49,550 nucleotides of DNA from an uncultured Clostridia bacterium. Lineage in GTDB: Bacteria > Bacillota > Clostridia > Oscillospirales > Ruminococcaceae. The position numbers and the translations under genes were made by a program. Numbering within the stretch: position 1 is the first letter of the stretch; every line of letters begins with the position of its first letter. The notes beneath the pieces were generated by a model. The model made no database searches. It saw only the letters and a program-made list of their open reading frames with translations, and was not told where the DNA came from. Below, piece by piece: positions 1-7,202 of this stretch. The DNA lies in NCBI GenBank assembly GCA_947628655.1, contig CANRAS010000015.1:1-49550 (forward strand). The letters are read 5' to 3'.

Positions 1-166
1 TATCTTTAACAGGATAAACCGTATAATTCAAGGGGGCATTATATTGGTATGGGGCAAAGCCTCTTTGCGCTATAATATGGACAACGCAATATCTTTAACA
101 GGATAAACCGTATAATTCAAGGGGGCATTATATTGGTATGGGGCAAAGCCTCTTTGCGCTATAATA
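1..166 (+). repeat. 77-bp direct duplication carrying a hairpin and TATAAT box
   Basis: Bases 1-77 are repeated exactly at 90-166, separated by 12 bp. Each copy holds a small hairpin (GCAAAG-CCT-CTTTGC) followed by TATAAT (71-76 and 160-165), and an upstream TATAAT (22-27). The second copy lies just before the ribosome binding site of the ORF at 200, so the duplication may have doubled a promoter or leader. No good -35 box with 17-bp spacing was found for either TATAAT, so promoter activity is only inferred. The left copy begins at the window edge, so the repeat could extend further. Confidence 0.8.
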
Positions 167-199
167 ATAAACAGTTATTTAAAAAAGTGGGGGGAATTT

Positions 200-412
200 A
201 TGACCATCCAGCAGTTACATTATATTATCACAATCTCCGAAACGGGGTCGCTAAACAAAGCGTCGGAAATTCTGTATATGCCGTTTAGCGCGCCTGCCGA
301 GGGCGGGCGCACGGAAGAACTTGTGAAAAAGCTAAAGGGTATTCCGTGCAAAGGGGATAACTCCTGTCCAAATCAGCTTGCGATTGCTATTGAGCAAAAT
401 TTACCGAAATGA
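200..412 (+). pseudogene. Chimeric remnant: LysR N-terminus joined to a TSCPD-domain C-terminus
   Basis: This 70-residue ORF has a good start (GGGGGG purine run, then ATG at 200) but reads as two unrelated pieces. Residues 1-27 (MTIQQLHYIITISETGSLNKA...) match the start of the LysR-type winged-helix domain. From about residue 34 the protein looks like the end of a TSCPD-domain protein: EELVKKLKGIPCKGDNSCPNQLA resembles the family pattern KLKGI-C-...-TSCP-QLA-A. Neither half is complete: the LysR effector domain and the front of the TSCPD domain are missing. The stop overlaps the mnmA start by 4 bp (ATGA). The simplest explanation is a deletion that fused two genes in frame. It may still be translated, and may couple to mnmA, but is unlikely to keep either function. 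Confidence 0.65.
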
Positions 413-1491
413 AAAAAGCATTAATAGCAATGAGCGGCGGTGTGGACTCCTCCGTTGCGGCAAAGCTGACAAAGGATATGGGATACGAGTGTATCGGCTG
501 TATGATGAAACTTTATGACGGCGTTGATACAAATTCCCGTTCGTGCTGTACTCTGACCGACGCAGAGGACGCGCGAAGAATAGCCTATATGCTCGGAATG
601 TCGTTTTATGTTTTGAATTTTATAGATGATTTTAAAGAAAAGATTATCGAGAAATTTGTAAATTCTTATGTAAACGGCATTACGCCGAACCCGTGTATTG
701 ACTGCAATCGTTATATGAAATTCGACAAGCTGTTCGACAGGGCAAAAATACTTGATTGTGACAAAATAGTTACGGGTCATTACGCGAGAATAGAAAAAGA
801 AAACGGGCATTATCTGCTGAAAAAAGCGCTTGACGAAACTAAAGATCAGAGTTATGTTCTGTATTTCCTAACGCAGGAGATGCTGTCGCATACATTATTT
901 CCGCTGGGAAATCTGCGAAAATCCGAAGTGCGCAAAATTGCATTGCAAAACGGTTTTGTCAATGCAAATAAACGCGACAGTCAAGATATATGCTTTGTTA
1001 CGAACGGCGATTATGCAGAGTTTATCGAACAAAACACCGCCGTCCCTCTAAAGGCAGGAAATTTCATTGACCAAAGCGGAAATATTTTAGGACGGCACAA
1101 CGGAATTATCCGCTACACGATAGGTCAAAGAAAAGGACTTGGACTATCCGCGCCTCACCCTTTATATGTGTGTCGGCTTTGTCCCGAAAACGGCAATGTA
1201 GTGCTTGGCACAAGCGAAAGCCTGTTCAATACCGAAACCGATGTATGCGGATTAAATTGGATAAGCGGACATACTCCAAAGGAAAGCGTGCGCTGTAAGG
1301 TTAAAATACGCTATCGAGGGGAAGAACAATGGGCAACCGTAACCCCGAACAACGGCGGGGCGCATATTTCTTTCGATATTCCGCAAAGGGCAATAACGGC
1401 AGGACAAGCGGCGGTGTTCTATGACAGAGATATTGTGCTGGGCGGGGGGATTATAAGCCCCCAAGGTATTGACAAATCCTCCTCCGCGTGA
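409..1491 (+). CDS. mnmA: tRNA-specific 2-thiouridylase MnmA
   Basis: MnmA (TrmU) is a cytoplasmic enzyme that activates U34 of tRNA-Glu, -Gln and -Lys with ATP and replaces O2 with sulfur delivered by a cysteine desulfurase relay. The 360-residue length is typical. The PP-loop SGGVDSS is at residues 9-15. The two catalytic cysteines are present: C96 in NPCIDCN and C195 in SQDICFV. Residues 230-260 carry the GQRKGLG motif, and the C-terminal beta-barrel ends with GQAAVFYD. The start overlaps the stop of the upstream remnant (ATGA), suggesting translational coupling. No terminator follows: a new promoter sits in the last codons. The call is secure. Confidence 0.97.
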   Translation: MKKALIAMSGGVDSSVAAKLTKDMGYECIGCMMKLYDGVDTNSRSCCTLTDAEDARRIAYMLGMSFYVLNFIDDFKEKIIEKFVNSYVNGITPNPCIDCNRYMKFDKLFDRAKILDCDKIVTGHYARIEKENGHYLLKKALDETKDQSYVLYFLTQEMLSHTLFPLGNLRKSEVRKIALQNGFVNANKRDSQDICFVTNGDYAEFIEQNTAVPLKAGNFIDQSGNILGRHNGIIRYTIGQRKGLGLSAPHPLYVCRLCPENGNVVLGTSESLFNTETDVCGLNWISGHTPKESVRCKVKIRYRGEEQWATVTPNNGGAHISFDIPQRAITAGQAAVFYDRDIVLGGGIISPQGIDKSSSA

Positions 1492-1497
1492 TAAAAT
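1469..1497 (+). promoter_or_regulatory. Sigma-A promoter for the GH32 gene
   Basis: TTGACA (1469-1474), 17-bp spacer, TAAAAT (1492-1497). It lies in the final codons of mnmA and about 40 bp before the start of the GH32 gene, so the sucrase can be transcribed independently of mnmA. Confidence 0.6.
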
Positions 1498-1536
1498 GAT
1501 TATAATATAATATCACACATAATTCGGAGGCAACGA

Positions 1537-2847
1537 ATGGACACCCTGCACCTAAAATCCCCGCGCGGTTGGATTAACGACCCGAACGGATTTATCTATT
1601 ACCGAGGCGAATACCACTTGTTTTATCAGCGCTTCCCGTATGCGGCGCGCTGGGGGAGAATGCACTGGGGACACGCCGTGAGCCGAGACCTTGTGCATTG
1701 GGAACATAAGGATATTGCGCTCTTTCCGACGAAAAAACACGACCGCAGCGGGTGCTTTTCGGGAAGCGCCGTCGAGCATAACGGACGTCTGCACTTATTT
1801 TACACGGGCGCGGATTACACGACCGAAAACCCCGAAAACGTGAACACCTGCCTTGATGATATTTTCACCGCCTCACAGCTCTCGCTAATCTCCGAAAACG
1901 GCGTTGATTTTGACAATTTCAACGCGAAATTCACGGTTATCCCGCCGATTGAAGATGAAACAGCCGGCTCAAAAAATCACACCCGCGACCCAAAAGTCTG
2001 GCGCGGAAAAAACTCGTGGTATATGATTTTGGGAAGTACCGTAAATCAAAGCGGGCGCTTTCTTTTCTACAAAAGCCGTGACCTTGTGAATTGGGAATAC
2101 CTGAATTATTCGGAGAAACAGGGCGTCGGCTGGATGTGGGAATGTCCCGATTATTTCAAGGTAAACGCGCAGGGCGTTGCGGTCTTTTCGCCGATGGGGG
2201 TTCTGCAAGAACCGCATTATAGCGCGGTAACTGTCTGCACGTTTGCGGATTTTTGCGAGGAAACGGGAGAAATGCAAATATCCGGCAAATTGCAATTATT
2301 CGATTACGGCGAGGACTTATACGCTCCGCAGAGCAATCTTGATAAAGACGGCAACCGCGTTGTTATCGCATGGGCGAGAATGCCCGAACCGTTCGACAAA
2401 AACCGTATCGGTATGTTTTCCATTCCAAGAGTTTGCGAAGTTAAAAACGGGCGCATATATTTTCGCCCGCACCCGAACGCAGACAGACTTTTCACAAGGA
2501 AAATCACCTCTCCGAACGAGGCGGAAAACGGCGTTTACAAAATAAGCGCTGATATGAAAAACGGCGATAAAATAAACATCGGCGGTTATGTTTTGTCAAG
2601 AGAAAACAACCGCCTGACAGCCGACCGCACTAATGTTTTCGCGGGTCACACGGAAATAAAATGCGTTTTTAGAACCCCCGAAATTCACGACGGCAATCAC
2701 CTTGATATTTTCGTAGACCCGAACTTGATTGAAGTTTTTGTAAACGGCGGTGAATACGTTTTGACAAACGTCGTGTACGGCTTGACAAACGAAATAAAAG
2801 CGCAGAACTGCACGCTTTGCACGGTATCAGAGAGGTTAAGCGAATGA
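1537..2847 (+). CDS. Glycoside hydrolase family 32, sucrose-6-phosphate hydrolase / beta-fructosidase
   Basis: GH32 enzymes cleave beta-fructosidic bonds in sucrose, sucrose-6-phosphate or fructans. All three acidic active-site motifs are visible: WINDPNG with nucleophile D15, RDP at residues 150-152 (transition-state stabiliser), and ECPD with acid/base E202. An N-terminal five-bladed propeller is followed by a C-terminal beta-sandwich (from about residue 330, with LDIFVDPNLIEVFVNGGE). There is no signal peptide, so it acts inside the cell, which fits sucrose-6-phosphate from a PTS or sucrose/oligofructose from a permease. At 436 residues it is slightly short for the family. The RBS GGAGG precedes ATG 1537. 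It overlaps the truncated fructokinase by 4 bp, which was clearly its operon partner. No transporter or regulator is left in the window. Confidence 0.93.
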   Translation: MDTLHLKSPRGWINDPNGFIYYRGEYHLFYQRFPYAARWGRMHWGHAVSRDLVHWEHKDIALFPTKKHDRSGCFSGSAVEHNGRLHLFYTGADYTTENPENVNTCLDDIFTASQLSLISENGVDFDNFNAKFTVIPPIEDETAGSKNHTRDPKVWRGKNSWYMILGSTVNQSGRFLFYKSRDLVNWEYLNYSEKQGVGWMWECPDYFKVNAQGVAVFSPMGVLQEPHYSAVTVCTFADFCEETGEMQISGKLQLFDYGEDLYAPQSNLDKDGNRVVIAWARMPEPFDKNRIGMFSIPRVCEVKNGRIYFRPHPNADRLFTRKITSPNEAENGVYKISADMKNGDKINIGGYVLSRENNRLTADRTNVFAGHTEIKCVFRTPEIHDGNHLDIFVDPNLIEVFVNGGEYVLTNVVYGLTNEIKAQNCTLCTVSERLSE

Positions 2848-2948
2848 AAAACTACGATGTAACAGCCCTAGGCGAACTCCTCGTTGACTTCACCGAAAAC
2901 GGGCTGAGCGCGCAGGGGAATGTGCTTTACTTATTTGATAAAATTTGA
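2844..2948 (+). pseudogene. Truncated fructokinase (PfkB family) N-terminal fragment
   Basis: ATG 2844 overlaps the stop of the sucrase (ATGA). The 34-residue reading frame starts MKNYDVTALGELLVDFTENG and continues SAQGN, the familiar beginning of bacterial fructokinases (ribokinase/PfkB fold). After about 27 residues the match stops, the frame reads seven unrelated residues and ends at 2948. Everything downstream, including the substrate and ATP sites, is gone. The TGA stop overlaps the -35 box of the next promoter, so the breakpoint joins the fragment directly to another transcription unit. The sucrase has therefore lost its fructose-phosphorylating partner here; a copy elsewhere may compensate. 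Confidence 0.75.
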
Positions 2949-2973
2949 CAAACCGTTCGCGATATGTTATAAT
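2945..2973 (+). promoter_or_regulatory. Perfect sigma-A promoter with extended -10
   Basis: TTGACA (2945-2950), 17-bp spacer, TATAAT (2968-2973) with TG one base upstream (2965-2966). It drives the ankyrin-protein gene, whose RBS AAAGGAG lies about 45 bp downstream. Confidence 0.85.
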
Positions 2974-3025
2974 TAACTTGCCAAATCAAAATCACCCTAG
3001 ATAGGACAGAAAAAAGGAGTCAAAA

Positions 3026-4063
3026 ATGTCAAAGCGAAAAACATTGCCCGACAATTTCAGCGATATAATCGACAGCGGAGATATGGAGAAGTTCAAACAG
3101 GTTTTTGAAAAATGCGAGATAACTGCCGCAAACAAAGGAAAAACCACCTGCAACGCCTTTTCATACAGCAATTTAAAACCCTGCCATATTCAGTTCTTGG
3201 TTGATAACGGGTTAGAGGCAAACGCTGACTGCGGGTTCGGATACCCTGCGGTCAGCTTTCACGCCGATAATAAAGACAATCTCAAATGCCTTTTGGATAA
3301 CGGCGCGGATATAAATTATACGGCTGTTATCTTTAGAGGAAACGCTTTGGCAAGAGCTTGCTCGACATTGAACGTGCAAGCGGTGAAGAATTTGTTGGAG
3401 GCTAACGCGTCCATAAATGTCAAGGGAGATGTTGACGGGAAAACTCTGCTCGATACCGCGCTCTCGCATTGTTCAAACACCGATATTCCCGCCGTGCTTG
3501 AGATTGCGGGAATGCTGATTAAAGCGGGCGTTTTGCCGACGGATAAAACAGCAGGATATGTAAAACGGATAGGAGAACAGTTTGAGTTTTCTAAATCCGA
3601 GATGATTGATCAGAACAAAACCGAATGCGGTTCGGCATTAAACGAACTGTATAAATTATTAGGCGTCGCGCCCGTATCGGAAAGAGAAATTCAAAGCGGG
3701 AAAATATGCGTAAAAAGCCATAATTGGCAAGAGCAGTTCGGTGAACTGCGGAATATGCTCGTTCCCGCAAGCGGAAAGGCAGTGACCGTACAAGGCGAGG
3801 TCGTTCGTATTGTCGGAAAGGTAACGCACGAACTGCTTGATAACGGAGGCAGGAATTGGGGCGGTGAATATAAAGAAATGCTCCTAAAGCTAACCGATTT
3901 ATTGCAGGAAATTCATTCCTCAAATGAAAAGAACACCGCCGAGTCTGTTCGGATAATAAAGAGTATTAATTCGTCCGCGGGCAGAGAACCTTTATACAGA
4001 TTAACGGAAATTGCAGTTGAATGTGTTTTGGCAAATCCTGACCCTATCCCGCTTGACAGGTGA
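3026..4063 (+). CDS. Ankyrin-repeat protein of unknown function
   Basis: A 345-residue soluble protein without signal peptide or membrane segment. Residues about 50-175 contain three or four ankyrin repeats, recognisable from LLDNGADINY and LLEANASINVKG with the intervening helices (LKCLL, AVKNLL), so the N-terminal half is a protein-binding surface. The C-terminal half (about 190-345) is not an ankyrin and was not recognised; its most distinctive stretch is VPASGKAVTVQGEVVRIVGK followed by a Trp-Gly-Gly-Glu-Tyr segment. RBS AAAAGGAG precedes ATG 3026. It is followed after a few bases by a single-pass membrane protein gene and a terminator, making a two-gene unit behind a consensus promoter. 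Such a pair could be an anchor with an adaptor, but no function can be assigned. Confidence 0.75.
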   Translation: MSKRKTLPDNFSDIIDSGDMEKFKQVFEKCEITAANKGKTTCNAFSYSNLKPCHIQFLVDNGLEANADCGFGYPAVSFHADNKDNLKCLLDNGADINYTAVIFRGNALARACSTLNVQAVKNLLEANASINVKGDVDGKTLLDTALSHCSNTDIPAVLEIAGMLIKAGVLPTDKTAGYVKRIGEQFEFSKSEMIDQNKTECGSALNELYKLLGVAPVSEREIQSGKICVKSHNWQEQFGELRNMLVPASGKAVTVQGEVVRIVGKVTHELLDNGGRNWGGEYKEMLLKLTDLLQEIHSSNEKNTAESVRIIKSINSSAGREPLYRLTEIAVECVLANPDPIPLDR

Positions 4064-4069
4064 TTGAAT

Positions 4070-4603
4070 ATGAATGATTTTACAGAAATACTCCTGCTGT
4101 CGGTTTTGGGAGCAATAGTTATAGGAATAATCGCGTCGGTAATTATAAAAGACGCAGTCGGCATTAAGAAAGGCGTAAACAGCAAAGAGCGTTTTAGAGT
4201 GCTGGAGATACTGAAAGAGGTTATACCGACAGGCGAAAATTATGTGCCGATTTATGCTTATCAGGAAATAAGGTACAAGCGTCCGTGCGAATATTACGCA
4301 TTGGGAATTACAGATGATAAATTATATATAGTTCCATTGCAAATTACGAAAAAAGAAATAAGTTATAAAAGCAGTTTTGTTGTAACGCGCGGCAGCGTAG
4401 GAAAAATAACCCTCGGCAAACCGGGCGGCAGTACGCAGTTTGTATGGCTGTACGATAAAAAGCAAAACGAGATAATTAGATTTGTAGTCGAAGAAAATAA
4501 CACAAAAATAAGCAGAACATTTCCCGTTAATATTACGCAAAAGGAGGAATACCGCGCGTTTTTGGAAAAACTGCACGAGTGGCAAAAACATATTTCAGCG
4601 TAA
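4070..4603 (+). CDS. Membrane-anchored hypothetical protein
   Basis: A 177-residue protein with one N-terminal transmembrane helix (about residues 5-30, ILLLSVLGAIVIGIIASVII) and a cytoplasmic mixed alpha/beta domain. The domain has beta-rich stretches (YYALGITDDKLYIVPLQI, FVVTRGSVGKITLG) and a final helix (EEYRAFLEKLHEWQKHI), reminiscent of PH-like domains, but this is only a fold impression. ATG 4070 is chosen over TTG 4064 because AGGTG at 4058-4062 is at the right distance. It is co-transcribed with the ankyrin gene and is the last gene before the terminator at 4622. Function unknown. Confidence 0.7.
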   Translation: MNDFTEILLLSVLGAIVIGIIASVIIKDAVGIKKGVNSKERFRVLEILKEVIPTGENYVPIYAYQEIRYKRPCEYYALGITDDKLYIVPLQITKKEISYKSSFVVTRGSVGKITLGKPGGSTQFVWLYDKKQNEIIRFVVEENNTKISRTFPVNITQKEEYRAFLEKLHEWQKHISA

Positions 4604-4614
4604 TAATTAGAAAA

Positions 4615-4646
4615 GCAACATCCCCGCCGAAAGGCGGGGTTTTGCT
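4615..4646 (+). terminator. Rho-independent terminator
   Basis: CCCCGCC (4622-4628), GAAA loop, GGCGGGG (4633-4639), then TTTT. Flanking AGCAA/TTGCT can lengthen the stem. It ends the ankyrin operon. Confidence 0.85.
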
Positions 4647-4680
4647 CATAAATGTTTCCCTTTCTTTTTGAAATCTATGG

Positions 4681-4709
4681 TTGACAATTCAGCAATAGTG
4701 TTGTATAAT
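4681..4709 (+). promoter_or_regulatory. Perfect sigma-A promoter
   Basis: TTGACA (4681-4686), 17-bp spacer, TATAAT (4704-4709), 22 bp before ATG 4732. The mRNA leader is therefore very short and contains little beyond the RBS. Confidence 0.85.
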
Positions 4710-4731
4710 TATAATAATCGGAGGTGAACTT

Positions 4732-5229
4732 ATGAAAAAAATCGAAGTAACCCATAGTCCGAATTTTGTCAAAGCGATAACAATCGCGCTGTTTTTGTTT
4801 TGGATAATCGCCACTGTCGTCTTTGGCAATATCTACGCTAAAAATAAGGCGCTGACGCTGTTGCTGTCAGCCGGTTTGATGGCGGCTGTCGTGTTGATTG
4901 TCGCTTTTCTGTCCTGCGCAAAAACTACCGTTGAATACGATACTGAAAAAATCCGCTGGAAATGGCTTTGGCTTAAATATACGGTGAATTACAACGAAAT
5001 GGACAGCGTTTATTATACGGTAGTTTCCCAATTTACGCGTTACGGCTACGACCGCCGCCTTGAAATTGTTTTCACGGTGAAGAATATGGAGTTAAAACTA
5101 AACGACCGCATCGAAACCGAGGACATTGAAAATTGTATCAGCGGCACCTCCGACTTTCGGCTTATGATGCTGTACAAGTTTATAGAAAGCGTCTGCCCCG
5201 AAAAAGCAAAAGGCTTTGTGCGGGCATAA
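4732..5229 (+). CDS. Two-TM membrane protein with a PH-like cytoplasmic domain
   Basis: A 165-residue protein. Two transmembrane helices lie at about residues 14-33 and 38-60 with almost no external loop, followed by a soluble domain starting KTTVEYDTEKIRWKW. The alternating hydrophobic strands after the hairpin (VEYDTEKIRW, YNEMDSVYYTVV, RRLEIVFTV, MELKLND) and a final helix resemble bacterial PH-type domains placed after a membrane hairpin. RBS GGAGGTGA precedes ATG 4732. It forms its own unit between a terminator and a convergent XRE gene. The 8873 gene has a similar layout. Function unknown. Confidence 0.7.
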   Translation: MKKIEVTHSPNFVKAITIALFLFWIIATVVFGNIYAKNKALTLLLSAGLMAAVVLIVAFLSCAKTTVEYDTEKIRWKWLWLKYTVNYNEMDSVYYTVVSQFTRYGYDRRLEIVFTVKNMELKLNDRIETEDIENCISGTSDFRLMMLYKFIESVCPEKAKGFVRA

Positions 5230-5333
5230 AGCAGAGAATAAAACAGCGTACTCCTCGTCAACAGCGGGGAAAACGCGCGTTAAAATCAGTCTACGGCGGG
5301 GGAGGGCATTGTTTATTTGGTGCGTAACCCCTT

Positions 5334-5367
5334 ATCAAAAAAATCGGGCAATAAACTATTGCCCGAT
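5334..5367 (-). terminator. Terminator between convergent genes
   Basis: ATCGGGCAATA (5343-5353), AAC loop, TATTGCCCGAT (5357-5367). Seven A residues on the left give a T-run for the minus-strand XRE gene, whose stop codon abuts the stem. The 137 bp between 5229 and 5367 hold nothing else recognisable. Confidence 0.8.
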
Positions 5368-5588
5368 TATTCATATGGATTTTTATTGTCGGTAAGTCCC
5401 AGAATATAATCCACGCTTACGCCGTAGAACCTCGCGAGTTTAATAAGCACTTCCGTTGGTATATCAAGGTCGCCGCGCTCGTAGTTGCTGTAAACGCGCT
5501 GACTGCAGCCGAGAATGTCGGCAAGTTCGCGCTGTTTTAAGTCGCTGTCCTCGCGGAGGTCGCGTATTCTTTTGTATTGTACAGTCAT
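5367..5588 (-). CDS. XRE (Cro/CI)-family transcriptional regulator
   Basis: A 73-residue single-domain helix-turn-helix protein. The pattern LKQRELADILGCSQ (about residues 17-30) and VYSNYERGDLDIP, then LIKLARFYGVSVDYILGLTD, is the classical Cro/CI fold, ending with the Leu-Gly-Leu-Thr tail seen in many small Firmicute regulators. No sensory domain is present. It is divergent from the transcription unit at 5635-7175, and a perfect inverted repeat sits inside that unit's promoter. It therefore probably represses the divergent promoter and perhaps itself; a minus-strand ATTATA at 5610-5615 could be its own -10. Target assignment is inference. Confidence 0.88.
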   Translation of the reverse strand: MTVQYKRIRDLREDSDLKQRELADILGCSQRVYSNYERGDLDIPTEVLIKLARFYGVSVDYILGLTDNKNPYE

Positions 5589-5634
5589 TTGGTTATTCCC
5601 CCGTGTTTAATTATACAATATTTGAAAAAACCTA

Positions 5635-5663
5635 TTGACTTTTAGCGGAAAATCCGCTATAAT
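5635..5663 (+). promoter_or_regulatory. Promoter with an operator palindrome in the spacer
   Basis: TTGACT (5635-5640), 17-bp spacer, TATAAT (5658-5663). The spacer is filled by a perfect inverted repeat, AGCGGA-AAA-TCCGCT (5644-5658), whose last base is the first of the -10 box. A dimeric XRE protein bound here would block RNA polymerase. The XRE gene is 55 bp away and divergent. Confidence 0.75.
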
Positions 5664-5734
5664 ATATTTGTGCCTGCTGATAATTTATATTCAACAGGAT
5701 AGTAGCGCTTTTATACAGGTGTTTCAACTGAATG

Positions 5735-5763
5735 TTGACATTACTTGATTTGTATGTTATAAT
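5735..5763 (+). promoter_or_regulatory. Second perfect sigma-A promoter with extended -10
   Basis: TTGACA (5735-5740), 17-bp spacer, TATAAT (5758-5763) with TG at 5755-5756. It lies about 125 bp before the coding start at 5889, leaving a structured leader. A third TATAAT with TG (5850-5858) follows but lacks a clear -35. Confidence 0.8.
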
Positions 5764-5769
5764 AAAATT

Positions 5770-5860
5770 GACTAATTGAAACACAAACTTTGTTTTGCTG
5801 CCGCAAAACAGGAACTGCGCTCCTTTCAAATACTTCGTGCTTGCGTTTGTGTTATAATTA
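5770..5860 (+). ncRNA. Candidate structured leader or small RNA
   Basis: RNA from the 5735-5763 promoter would contain a closing stem AACACAAAC (5780-5788) with GTTTGTGTT (5845-5853). Inside it are two adjacent hairpins: TGTTTTGC-TGCC-GCAAAACA (5791-5810) and AGGA-ACTGCGC-TCCT (5810-5824; shares one base with the first). This is a multi-branched shape, about 90 nt long. It matches no riboswitch class I recognise. It could be a 5' leader of the 5889 gene or a separate sRNA. Confidence 0.35.
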
Positions 5861-5888
5861 ATTAAAAATACGGATAACGGAGGTCAAT

Positions 5889-7175
5889 ATGTTTGGAAAA
5901 AAGAAAAAACTAACAGAACAGCCGCTCGGTTATTGGGAGAAATGGTCGTGCTTTCAGGTCGTTCCCGACGAGCCTAGTCGGAAATGGACAAGCGACGATT
6001 TCATCGAGGCGGTCGGAAAAGTAAACGGTGCAAAAGTCAACTTCACAAAGTACAGCGACAAAGAGGACGCGACGCTCGTAAACTTCACATATGACGGCAA
6101 TGATTACGAGGCGGTTTTCACTCAGCGCGGTTTTGAACTGCCCCAGGCGTATCTTTACACAATGCGGACGTTCTCCCGCGATGAAGCCGAAAAATTAGTG
6201 AACGCAGAATATTCGCTGAACATTCAAATGCTGTTGCCCGGCGAACCGCAGAAGTCTTATCATTTGCAATTGAAACTCGCGCTTGCACTCGCGCCCGAAC
6301 CGCTCGGTCTGGTTGACGAAAGCGCGGAAACAGCGTTCCCTCCGCGTTGGTTAAAACTCGCCGCGACGACGGAAATCGTCCCGCCGCTCACCGATTTGTT
6401 CACGATACAGGCGGTTTCTGGGAAAGATAACTCGATTTGGTTACATACGCACGGATTGTGCAGGTTCGGGGTTACCGAACTTGAAATTCTTGATTCCGAT
6501 AAGGAAAACGCCTACGCTCACCGCGGACTTCTGTCGGCGTATGCGTGTATGTTGCTTGAGAAAGACAAGGATTACGACCCGTACAAAAGCGCGGAGTTTA
6601 TCGGCGTTTTAGAAAGTCAAGCGCCCGTTGTAGTAACGTGCCGTTCGTGGACCGACGCTCTCGGCGAATATAAAAATCTCACGCTCGGCGGTGAAAACGA
6701 CCGTCTGGACGGTCACAATTCCAAAACAAGCCCGATTTTCCTGTATGATTCCGAGGAAGATATGCACCTCGGAAAACTCACAAAACTCCGCGAATACAAC
6801 GGCTTATTCGGCGGCAGTCCGATATTTTTTATCAGTTCAAAGGAAACCGAACGTATGCAGGCGCTTGCACGGGAACGCTTTGACTATGTAAAGAAAGCGT
6901 TCGCCGATAAAAACAGCAAGATAATCATAAAGATAGGTCTAAAGCGCGACGACGGCAAGGACGATTACGACAAGGAACACGTCTGGTTTGAACTTGTCGG
7001 CATAAACGGCGACAAATTCACGGCGCGTCTGACGCACGAGCCGTTCGCCGTAAGCGGCCTGCACACGGGCGACGAACGCGAGTTTACAGTAAACGACATC
7101 ACCGATTGGTCGATTATGACGAAAGAATATCAAGTCAGCCCGAATGAAGTTTACCTGCTGGAGGGTAGAGATTAG
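5889..7175 (+). CDS. DUF4026/DUF2314-like protein
   Basis: A 428-residue cytoplasmic protein with no signal peptide or membrane helix. The last 90 residues, with EHVWFELVGINGDKFTARL, an EPFAVSGLHTGDE segment and NDITDWSI, match the DUF2314 pattern (a Trp-containing strand, then N-E-P, G-D and D-I-T/S-D-W). The larger N-terminal part resembles the DUF4026 proteins that often carry this tail. Molecular function of both domains is not established. RBS CGGAGGT precedes ATG 5889. It stands behind two strong promoters, one with an XRE operator, and ends at a terminator, so it is a single regulated gene. The last codons (GAG GGT AGA GAT TAG) resemble the end sequences of the R-elements described below. 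Confidence 0.72.
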   Translation: MFGKKKKLTEQPLGYWEKWSCFQVVPDEPSRKWTSDDFIEAVGKVNGAKVNFTKYSDKEDATLVNFTYDGNDYEAVFTQRGFELPQAYLYTMRTFSRDEAEKLVNAEYSLNIQMLLPGEPQKSYHLQLKLALALAPEPLGLVDESAETAFPPRWLKLAATTEIVPPLTDLFTIQAVSGKDNSIWLHTHGLCRFGVTELEILDSDKENAYAHRGLLSAYACMLLEKDKDYDPYKSAEFIGVLESQAPVVVTCRSWTDALGEYKNLTLGGENDRLDGHNSKTSPIFLYDSEEDMHLGKLTKLREYNGLFGGSPIFFISSKETERMQALARERFDYVKKAFADKNSKIIIKIGLKRDDGKDDYDKEHVWFELVGINGDKFTARLTHEPFAVSGLHTGDEREFTVNDITDWSIMTKEYQVSPNEVYLLEGRD

Positions 7176-7202
7176 AAGTCAGAAGCCGGAAAAGCGGATT
7201 GC

